64,000 nucleotides of DNA, from positions 6,726,937 to 6,790,936 of the forward strand of contig CAMGYJ010000009.1 in the NCBI GenBank assembly GCA_946122785.1. The letters run 5' to 3'. Positions 55,487 to 64,000 of the stretch are shown one piece after another. Under the pieces are notes generated by a model that had not been told where the DNA came from, did no database searches, and saw nothing but the letters and a program-made list of their open reading frames with translations. Origin of the DNA: Linum tenue. Taxonomy: Eukaryota; Streptophyta; Magnoliopsida; Malpighiales; Linaceae. Each line of letters begins with the position of its first letter. Positions within the stretch are counted from its first letter, which is position 1. A program made the position numbers and the translations under genes.

Positions 55487-58095
55487 CTAGGTAAATATGG
55501 CATTCACGAAAGCCTCTGCGTCGAAAGGTTGGAGGTCTTCTACGCCTTCACCGACACCAACAAACTTCACAGGGATGCCAAGCTCGTCCACGACGCTAAC
55601 CTGTATGAACAAAGATCATAGTAAACTTCAATGATTTCCAATATAGTTAGACAATCTTTCAGTCATTAAATTAAATGCCATTATGCATACCACACAGCCA
55701 CCTCTTGCAGTGCCATCAAGCTTCGTCAAAATGAAACCCGTTACCCCCACCACCTGTTATCATAGTTACAAGTAAATAGTTCGCAGAAAATGAGCTTCGC
55801 AGTTTGATCATTTCTTAAAACAATGAATTTCATAATGCCAATGCCGACGGAAAAGTGAGATTACCTCGTTGAACTCTCTTGCTTGGGGAAGCATATTGAG
55901 ACCCGTGGTCCCATCCAGCACCAGCAAGATCTCCTGTGAGTCATGCAAAGTTACAGATCTTGATGGAAATTCTTTTAACAAAATTTAGGGAAGTAGGGAC
56001 TAGGGAGTAACACATTGTGAGAGCCTTACTACGAATAGAACTTCCTAGTAAGTAATAAAAATACTAAAAGAGTCTGCCCTAAGAGTTAAGCTCACATTGG
56101 GTGCACCAGGAACGACTTTGCCCACAACTTTCTTACATGCTATCAACTCTTCCATTAGGCTGTAATTCGTGTGGAGACCTAAAACATCCAGTTGTCCGTT
56201 AGAAACTGTGATAGGATCCACATATAAACAGCCATCGGTCGCAAGCCCAAGTACTTACGTCCAGAGGTGTCGCACAGAACAATATCAAAGCCCTCTTCTT
56301 TCCCTCTTTTGACAGCCCGTGAAAGAACTATTCAGAAAGCACTTTAAGATCATGAGTTAGTACTTACACCATGTGAAGATTGAACTTCTGCTGTTTACAA
56401 AGATCCAAATGATGAATTCCAATTGTATCCAAATTTCCTACCAGATGATGCTTTTGCCTTTTCTTCTTCAGCCACAACAATTTCACATCCAGTCCTTTCA
56501 GCCCATATCTCCAACTGATCACTGGCAGCTGCCCTAAATGTATCTCCGGCTGCCATCAATATCTAGCAACATAACAAGCCCAAGTAAGGACACCAAGGGC
56601 AAGTACTTCCTGCAAAACTTTTCTAAACCACGAACTCGAGAAATGAAAGATGTCCATGAAACATGCACAAGCATTGCGATCACTGCAAAAGCAGTAGCTC
56701 TTGATATCAAAACTCAGTCCGCACATACCAACAAGAGCTTTAATAATTTGCTTGGTAGCTCCTAGGAACAAAATAATTTCTGCCAGACTTCTATACTACG
56801 CCATAGATCATTACCTCAATTCAGCCAGTCTAGTAGACTAAATCACACTGAGTATCTAAACAACTTACCTTCACTCCTTCATTCTTCAATCTATATGCCA
56901 GCTTGCCTGCATTAATAGTACACGCTCATATGCCACTGGAATCATGGTTTTTCAGAAATAACTAATTAGTGGAGATTAAGAAACCATAAAATGAAGAGTC
57001 CCAGAAAATTCAATTAAGAAACAAGACAAGCTACTTGAATCTTCCTCAAGATACACTATAGCCCACAGCATAACCACAAAAAATTTGACTGCCATGCATA
57101 CTAGAGTCCCATAGCCTCAAAATTGCATGCATCACCCTCGGTTTGCCTCATCTACTTGGACATACTACCACAAAAGCCTGCCAAACTTTCGCTACTACTG
57201 TTCTCAACTCAATGATCAATTTGTTCTCCAACTCCTGACTTACCAAGGGATGTTGTCTTTCCACCACCATTAACGCCAATTATCATGATCACAGCCGGTT
57301 TCCTGATACCACAAAGCAAAGCCAGCGCCTCGTTAATCACGGGCCCTTCCTCGAAACACAAGGAATGTAAATAGTCCATACCACGAACACACACAAAACA
57401 ACATGGCACATTCAGAACCTGAATCCAAGTTGAAGCTCCGTCTTGTTCCCCTTCGTGACTAACAAATCCAGCACACGACTCTTCAAAGCATCCTACAAGA
57501 ACACAACAATTCAATGCAAAAATTCCAAACAGAGTAACTTCCTCAATTGCAGTGGAAAGAACACTCAGCCTCCATTTACCTTGATTTCACTTCCTGATTT
57601 GAGCTTCCTCGCCAGAATATCCTCCCGTAAGCTCTCTACGATCTTGATTGTGATTTTCGGCCCAAAATCAGCGACCAGTAGAATCTTCAAATCAAATGCA
57701 CACCTCTATTATCAGAAAAGAGACACGGAAAATGCTAATCTTCTAGTTCAATATTTGAACGAAGTGCGAAATTCACGAAGAAAAGTAACCTCTTCCAGCT
57801 CGTCGAGGACTCGGTCAGTCTCGGCGAGGTTCCAGTACAGGAGGAGTTCATCGATGACAGCGAGATTGTCTCTGGTTTTCGAGAATCCGGAGAAGACCTT
57901 CTCGACGTCACTTTTCGCCTTCTCTTTTATCAACCGACCGAGCCGACTGAAGAACCCAGTCTGGCTCGCTGAGCATTTAAATCTGGTTGCTCTAGTGTGA
58001 GCGGAAACTGATCTCCGGGCAGTGAACAAGAGTTGCGATTGCGGTTGCGGCGAAGGATTGGAGAGGAGGAGCGAGGTATGAGCTGGAGTAGCCAT
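55487..58095 (-). CDS. CPFTSY: Chloroplast signal recognition particle receptor FtsY
   Basis: Eleven exons in phase give 366 residues: 57790-58095, 57580-57684, 57419-57492, 57244-57302, 56869-56906, 56442-56562, 56259-56327, 56096-56178, 55865-55933, 55691-55753 and 55487-55600. cpFtsY is the SRP-family GTPase that docks cpSRP with light-harvesting proteins at the thylakoid and passes them to Alb3. A Ser/Thr-rich transit peptide (~1-45) precedes [20 protein letters not shown] (membrane-targeting helix and N domain). The G domain shows [15 protein letters not shown] (P-loop), [17 protein letters not shown], the DTSGR switch (split across exons 7-8), [10 protein letters not shown] and [17 protein letters not shown]. 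The sequence ends as in other plant cpFtsY proteins. It converges with the thioesterase gene; the two stop codons are 561 bp apart. Confidence 0.97.
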
Positions 58096-58173
58096 TTCTT
58101 TCCCCTGAGCTCCGGTATCTGAAAATTTGACAAAGGTTCCTACTGTTTCGCCTCCGGATAAACGTTACAGGCT

Positions 58174-58946
58174 TACATGCTAGGGTGTACATGGTCGGAT
58201 GGTTTGGGTTTAGTCATTTTAATCACCCGATCCATGCACTACGGTTTGGGAAATATCAAATCCAAATCCACCCAAAAAAATTTAAATCTTACGGTTTGTT
58301 TCTAATTGGGTTGGGTCGGGTTGGCGATATTTTTAAGTAAAAATCCAACCCAACATAAAATATATAATTATTCTACATCATAAAAATATTTTATAACTAA
58401 TTAAAATTTCAAACCAATGAACCAAGGTGAAAGGTATGAAAATTCACAAATGGTGTTTAAATTTTAATAAAATATAATTTACTTCAACATGTGTCTTGTT
58501 TTTTCACAATATTTGTTGAAATAGGCTAAAAATGTTATAAACAAACGCATCCATCATATGTTATTCTATTAAAATTGTACACAAGAAAAAGGATTACGTG
58601 AATCATAACTATATTCAATTTATGTCTAAACTTTAAGTCAAAAAATGCATTAGATTAGGGAGACCATGAGAGAAAAACATGGCGAAATATCTTAATTTTC
58701 TCATAAGTATATGACTATATACTACATAAATATTTTTTAGATTCGAACTCATACTAATAGTTGGAATACGGGTTGGGTCGGGTTCTACGGGTTGTGTAAT
58801 CCAAAATCCAAACCTAACCCAAAAGAGGCGGGTTGTACAAAAGAAAACCCTCACCCAACCCAAAACCTCGTTTTAACGGTAAATACGGGTGGGTTGGGTC
58901 GGGTTGGACGGGTGAGTCGGTTTGCGGGTGTGTTTGTTCACCCATA
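58174..58946. mobile_element. Insertion with 9-bp TSD just upstream of cpFtsY (hAT-like)
   Basis: The 773-bp segment is flanked by TTACAGGCT at 58165-58173 and 58947-58955. Its ends are rich in GGGTTGGGTCGGGTTGG-type motifs near both sides, one side inverted: TAGGGTGTACATGG on the left and, reversed, TGGGTGAACAAACA on the right. The core is AT-rich and non-coding. This resembles other TAGGG-ended hAT-like MITEs of the window. It begins 79 bp upstream of the cpFtsY start codon. Confidence 0.6.
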
Positions 58947-58955
58947 TTACAGGCT

Positions 58956-59454
58956 ACAGCTGCTTCTAAGCGATGCCGTTTTTTGTGCGGAAGAATCTCG
59001 GTAGGGGTGACGTGGGTCAGGTGGATCATTTTAAAATTTAAACCCATTTTAGTGGTGGGTGATAACCTTATTATTAGAGATGACAATGGGTCGGGTCGGG
59101 AACAGATAGTGCATATTCGTTATCCTACCCAAAGTAGTTTGGTTTTTACTCATATCTATACTGACATCAGAAATGGGTAGAAAATCCAAATTGATATGTC
59201 GACCATGATTCTCAAACTTAAGTGTATCGAAGTGTTTTAACTCTTGCACTAACGAACATAGACTTTGCGCGAGGTCCGATGAATTCTTCCCGAGAGAAGC
59301 AGTGGAGTTTCTTTGGGCTGGGCCGGACCGCCATCTCTCTCGGCCCTGTCGTGGAGTAGGGGCGTTACCTATCTGACCTTCTGATGGTCTGGCGGCTTTG
59401 TTGCTATCGTCGGAAAAGTTTCCGACCGCCGAATCCTGGGGGAAGAAGCCGGTT
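58956..59454. other. Spacer between cpFtsY and the PPR gene
   Basis: This divergent promoter region contains a further GATGACAATGGGTCGGG fragment at ~59078, a repeat relic. The PPR leader lies at the right. No other gene. Confidence 0.5.
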
Positions 59455-61842
59455 ATGCACAAATTACGAACGTGGGTTTCGTATCGACCTCCTCCGTCCC
59501 TCTTACGTTCAACAACGATCGAACTGAACAGGCGGTTGAATGGGTTGTCGAAGTTGGGATGCCTCGAGGAGGCCCGTAACCTGTTCGACGAAATGCCTGA
59601 CAAGGATGAGTTCACGTGGAACACAATGGTTGCTGCTTATGCTAATTCAGGAAGATTGACAGACGCCAGGAAGCTTTTCGATGAGTCGCCAGTGAAGGGT
59701 TCGATCACTTGGTCCGGTTTGATAGCTGGCTACTGTAGATATGGATGTGAAGTTGAAGCATTCAAGCTGTTTTCGGAGATGCACATGGAAGGACAGAGGC
59801 CGACCCAGTATACGATGGGCAGTGTTCTTAGGCTGTGTTCAATGACTTCTTCTCTTCAACGAGGAGAGCAGATTCATGGGTATGCTTTAAAGACTGGAAA
59901 TGATGGCAATGTTTTTGTTGCTACTGGGCTTGTGGATATGTATGCCAAGTGTATGTGCATTATAGAGGCTGAGAGTCTTTTCGAGAAGGTGGCTGATGCT
60001 AAGAATCACGCTACCTGGACTGCTATGCTTACTGGGTACTCTCATAATAGGGATAGCTTCCAAGCCATGGACTTCTTCCGTCACATGAGAGCACAAGGGG
60101 TTGAGATAAATCAATTCACCTTTCCATCCATTTTGACAGCTTGCGCAGCTGTTCTGGCTAATGATTTTGGACTTCAGGTTCATGGTTGCATCGTTAAGAG
60201 TGGTTTTGGGTCTAATATCTTTGTTCAGAGCGCTCTGGTTGACATGTATGCAAAATGCAGGGACTTGAAAAGCGCAAAGAAGAAGCTAGAGAGCATGGAA
60301 ATTGATGATGCAATATCTTGGAACTCCCTGATAGTAGGATTTGTTAATCAGGGTTTGAAAGGTGAGGCTTTGTACACGTTTCAAAGAATGCATGCTAAGA
60401 ACATGAAGATCGATGAGTACACTTTACCGTCTGTTCTGAATTCTCTGGCGTCTACCAAAGATGTGCGAAATGCAAAGTCCGTCCATTGTCTCATATTGAA
60501 AAGTGGGTTTGGGAGATACCAGGTCGTGAATAATGCTCTTGTTGACGTGTACTCCAAACAGGGGAACCTGGATTCGGCGTTAACTATATTTAACCACATG
60601 GAAGGCAAAGACGTCGTCTCCTGGACATCCTTGGTAGTAGGATATTCACATAATGGATCTTATGAAGAGTCTCTAAAGTTATTCTGCGCAATGCATGTTA
60701 CTGGTAGTATACAGCTAGATCAACTAATTGTTGCCAACATTATGAGTTCTTGTGCAGAATTGGCAATTATGGAATTTGGGCAGCAACTTCATGCCATACT
60801 TGTTAAATCTGGTCTTGAATCATCCTTGTCTGTGGATAATTCTCTAGTTACGATGTATGCAAAGTGTGGTGCTATTTTAGATGCCAATCGAGTCTTTGAC
60901 TCTATGCAGAATCGGAATGTTATAACGTACACAGCTTTGATAGTTGGATATGCACAAAATGGTAAAGGATTGTACTCCCTGCTCCTATATGATCAAATGA
61001 TCTCTGCTGGAATTGCACCAGATTATATCACATTCATCGGCTTACTGTTTGCCTGCAGTCACACTGGTTCTCTTGAAAAGGGTCGCTCCTACTTTAACTC
61101 GATGGACAATATACATGGGATCAAACCGGGAGCCGAGCATTATGCTTGCATGATTGATCTCTTGGGGCGCTCGGGGAACTTGTCTGAGGCAAAGCAGTTA
61201 CTTGACCAAATGGATGTAGAACCAGATGCAACCGTATGGAAATCCCTACTAGGAGCATGTAGAATGCACAAAGAGCTAGAAATGGGAGAAATGGCTGCAA
61301 AGGAGCTGTTTGAATTGGAACCGAAAAATAGCATGCCATATGTAATGTTGTCAAATTTGTACTCTGCTGCTGGCAGATGGGAAGATGCTGCCAAAATCAG
61401 AAAGTTGATGAAGTGCAGAGGAATTAGTAAGGAGCCCGGATCAAGTTGGACTCAGGCAAATGGCAAAACTCACACCTTTGTTTCTGAGGACAGGAGCCAT
61501 CCAATGATGGCTCGGATTTATTCCAAGATCGATGAGGTGATTGCATTGATCAAGGAAGCTGGTTACGTTCCTGATATGAGTTTTGTGCTTCATGACATGG
61601 AAAGGGAAGGGAAAGAGCTTGGACTTGCTTATCACAGTGAGAAATTGGCTCTTGCGTTTGGACTGCTTGTTGTGCCTAGCGGAGCAGTGATCCGGATTTA
61701 CAAGAACCTCCGGGTTTGTGGAGACTGCCACACTGCTTTCAAGTACATATCGAGCTTGTATGATCGCCATATTGTTTTAAGAGATTCCAATTGCTTCCAC
61801 CACTTTGTAGATGGAAAATGTTCTTGTGGAGACTATTGGTAA
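59455..61842 (+). CDS. Pentatricopeptide repeat protein, PLS class with E/E+ and DYW domains
   Basis: A single intronless reading frame of 795 residues from ATG 59455. The same frame is open upstream to 59398 but has no earlier ATG. Repeated PPR motifs of the P-L-S type start near residue 20 (for example FTWNTMVAAYANSGRLTDA, GLVDMYAKC, SALVDMYAKC and NSLVTMYAKCGAILDANRV). The E region follows SLLGACRMHKELEMGE near residue 590. The C-terminal DYW deaminase-like domain has HSEKLALAFGLL with the zinc His and catalytic Glu, then CGDCH, and ends CSCGDYW. Such proteins bind specific organelle transcripts and carry out C-to-U editing. Sequence resembles Arabidopsis At3g61170, whose targets I do not know. 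A mitochondrial or plastid signal would lie in the first ~30 residues. No lesion. Confidence 0.96.
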   Translation: MHKLRTWVSYRPPPSLLRSTTIELNRRLNGLSKLGCLEEARNLFDEMPDKDEFTWNTMVAAYANSGRLTDARKLFDESPVKGSITWSGLIAGYCRYGCEVEAFKLFSEMHMEGQRPTQYTMGSVLRLCSMTSSLQRGEQIHGYALKTGNDGNVFVATGLVDMYAKCMCIIEAESLFEKVADAKNHATWTAMLTGYSHNRDSFQAMDFFRHMRAQGVEINQFTFPSILTACAAVLANDFGLQVHGCIVKSGFGSNIFVQSALVDMYAKCRDLKSAKKKLESMEIDDAISWNSLIVGFVNQGLKGEALYTFQRMHAKNMKIDEYTLPSVLNSLASTKDVRNAKSVHCLILKSGFGRYQVVNNALVDVYSKQGNLDSALTIFNHMEGKDVVSWTSLVVGYSHNGSYEESLKLFCAMHVTGSIQLDQLIVANIMSSCAELAIMEFGQQLHAILVKSGLESSLSVDNSLVTMYAKCGAILDANRVFDSMQNRNVITYTALIVGYAQNGKGLYSLLLYDQMISAGIAPDYITFIGLLFACSHTGSLEKGRSYFNSMDNIHGIKPGAEHYACMIDLLGRSGNLSEAKQLLDQMDVEPDATVWKSLLGACRMHKELEMGEMAAKELFELEPKNSMPYVMLSNLYSAAGRWEDAAKIRKLMKCRGISKEPGSSWTQANGKTHTFVSEDRSHPMMARIYSKIDEVIALIKEAGYVPDMSFVLHDMEREGKELGLAYHSEKLALAFGLLVVPSGAVIRIYKNLRVCGDCHTAFKYISSLYDRHIVLRDSNCFHHFVDGKCSCGDYW

Positions 61843-62576
61843 AAGTTTGTGTCTGCTGGAATTGGAATCGCGTGGTTATAGCTCTTAGCCTGGCATATCT
61901 TCTTCTTGTAGCCATGTAGTTCTTGTTTAAGCTTAGTTCGTGAAGCACCTTCAAGCTTCATATATATGCTGAAGCCTTTAGGTTTGTGCCCTGCCCTCTC
62001 GGAATTACTTTTCTTCCTGTCGGATGTGTTAGTTTCCACCAAAGAAGCAAGAAATCTAACAGGTTACCGCTATAATGAAAACTAGGTTGGGATCACACTT
62101 TGTGGTTGGACTGGTCAATTTGAGTTGTTGGTGTCTGTTGAGATTTGAATTTATATTTTATGATAGTGTATTTGCAATGATAGTTATTTATTTATAATAT
62201 TTTATCCCTTATGTATCTACATAGCTAGAAATTTCATGTGTAATTGTTGAAATTTCTTGTCCAAATGGGAAGGTAAAGCTCTCAAGAAAAAAGCAAATGG
62301 TGTAAAAGGTGGAACTCTGATTTAAATAACTATTTATATTTATAAATGAGAATTCGTATAAATATAATTAACTAATTATGATTGGACAAATAAGGCAAAG
62401 GCATAACTAGAAAAAGGGAAATGGAACCAAAAATCATTATGATTAATTAGTTTCCACGTTTTCAATGGAGGAGTCTTTCTAGCCAACATTGATTCTTTGT
62501 TATGCTTTGCACTCGTCATATAGAGTGCACCTTCCTTCTTGTCTCTAGTCATCACAAGAGAACTTCTTGATAGCTT
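61843..62576. other. 3' flank of the PPR gene
   Basis: AT-rich sequence with the PPR 3' UTR. No other gene was recognised. Confidence 0.5.
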
Positions 62577-63720
62577 TCATTTTCCTTCTCCAAAATAGTT
62601 GGTATAACCATCATCATCAAGCTTTCCGGTGGATATCAAATTCAACCTCATGTCATGAACATGTCTCATCTCCTTTAAGACAAGCTTGCAACCTGTGTTA
62701 GTTACTAGATGAATATTACCCATGCCAACAATCTTTGATGCACCATCATTTTTCATCCTCACAAAACCATAGTCACCCTTTGTGTAGGAAGAGAAAAAAA
62801 TCAACTCGCGAGGTCACATGGAATGAGCCACCCGAGTCAATAACCCATGCACTCTCTTGGCATGCGAGATTAACAAAACCGAATCACAAATGATGACCAC
62901 ATCGCCATCTGTGGTAGTAGAAGTAGTATCATATTTTCTCGGTTATCAACATTTTTTCTCTAGCTTGTTCCCGCTTTAAGATTCTTCACTCTCTCCTCAT
63001 GTGTGCGGGCTGGTTACAATGATCACATGTGATTTCTCTTCTCGTTCTTGAGACTGATTTTGATCTCCCTCTACATCTACCTCGACTGTTACTTCGATCC
63101 CGAGAGTTCTTGTAATTGGAATTTCGATTTCTACCTCTTCCACGATTTTCATATTTATCTGCCACCATAACACGTGATTCTGATGAAATCCTCAATCCTT
63201 TTCTCCTCGCCTCTTCATTCAACATACTATCCTTGACAATGGCCATCGTGAGATGGCCATTAGGTGGCGAGTTGCTAAGCGAGACCACCAAAGTCTCCCA
63301 GCTATCCGACAACGAGTTAAGAAGTAACAATGCTTGCACCTCATCATCAAAGCTTGTTGTCATTCTTGGCACCAAAAATCATCTCCGAGCTATTGGATCC
63401 CCGGCCAAAATCCCTCAATTTTGTGTTACCAAATCATTAAAAATTTGTGACCATTTTGTACTAAATGCAAAGGTTTGTGACCATTTATTCTAATTGTCCT
63501 GAATACTCTCAATAAATTTCAGGACGATCCAACGGGTTGTTCTCCTGTTGCATAAACGAGAAGTCTTGCAACATTTTAGTTTCTCTTCTCGATTCCTAAT
63601 TCTTTGACCCTTAATTGGTTGTAACTTCTTTCTATTAAGACAATAGAGGATCTTCTGAAAATTACCCTTGAACTCCTCCAATGAATTCAAGATAGACCAA
63701 TCATAACTTCTAGAAACCAT
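62577..63720 (-). pseudogene. Ty1/copia gag-pol remnant
   Basis: The minus strand encodes a UBN2-type gag segment (63375-62986: DEVQALLLLNSLSDSWETL) and an Arg/Ser-rich stretch. A zinc knuckle CDHCNQPAHMRRE is cut short by a stop before its last Cys. After a gap of stops comes a protease-integrase linker: VRMKNDGASKIVGMGNIHL and LKEMRHVHDMRLNLISTGKL. The upstream end at ~63720 (MVSRSYDWSILNSLEEF) may be further gag. No LTR was identified. The remnant differs clearly from the nested element at 12948-17823. Confidence 0.75.
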
Positions 63721-64000
63721 AGGAAGCTAGACCAACCCAGCAGAATCTTATACCACACACCAACAAAAAAGATGTTATTTTCCTATCAATTCTGCTATTG
63801 GATTGTTTACTATATAGGTGACTACTTCGGTGCACTCACAAAAATGAGTGCGTTCAATGCACCCAACTCAAAAACTAGTCTTAAGGTATCATATTTTGAA
63901 TTTTAATTTGTAGAATTAGTGTAATATGATGATATAACATATGATAACAACTAATTAGTGGATTACCCTAAGCCCTAGACCTCCAATTTTGAGTTCTATC
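63721..64000. other. Right edge of window
   Basis: No feature recognised. Confidence 0.4.

Overview
The window is a piece of a eudicot plant nuclear genome. It has intron-rich genes with GT-AG introns, plant-specific protein families (a DYW-type PPR protein, DGD2, chloroplast FtsY, NAD-malic enzyme), and a dense background of satellite DNA, LTR retrotransposons, LINE fragments, MITEs and a Mutator-like element. I cannot name the species. All exon joins were worked out by eye from splice sites, reading frame and family similarity.

Layout. 1-12138 is satellite DNA in two blocks of opposite orientation. Block A (1-8107) has a ~339-bp unit built of two half-units, with a 1,696-bp higher-order repeat. 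Block B (8108-12138) is a diverged ~323-bp subfamily in inverted orientation. At the edge of the satellite lies a Ty3/gypsy remnant (12139-12947 plus 17829-~18618), interrupted by a structurally complete but coding-defective Ty1/copia element (12948-17823; two 380-bp LTRs; TSD GTTCC). The unique, gene-bearing part starts at ~19 kb.

Genes, in order: a tropinone-reductase-like SDR (+, 19249-20453); mitochondrial NAD-malic enzyme (-, 22675-28528, 19 coding exons, 604 aa); an RmlD/MAT2B-like Rossmann-fold protein (-, 39008-40650, 6 exons); digalactosyldiacylglycerol synthase DGD2 (+, 48706-51110, 4 coding exons, 475 aa); an acyl-CoA thioesterase 13-like hotdog protein (+, 54149-54925); the chloroplast SRP receptor cpFtsY (-, 55487-58095, 11 exons, 366 aa); and an intronless PPR-DYW RNA-editing-type protein (+, 59455-61842, 795 aa). 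The genes are independent housekeeping or organelle-function genes and do not form a pathway cluster. DGD2 and cpFtsY both serve chloroplast membranes.

Intergenic DNA is dominated by mobile elements: a Mutator-like element with a FAR1-like exon inserted in a degenerate ~190-bp tandem repeat (29.2-31.8 kb); three Tourist-like MITEs; several hAT-like MITEs, one with a perfect 8-bp TSD and another insertion sitting 79 bp upstream of the cpFtsY start; two LINE 3' fragments; a probable solo LTR; an Athila-like gag remnant; and a copia gag-pol remnant at the right end. I found no tRNA, rRNA or CRISPR. The most unusual structure is the inverted two-subfamily satellite junction with nested higher-order repeats. 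I did not find a clearly new biochemical system.
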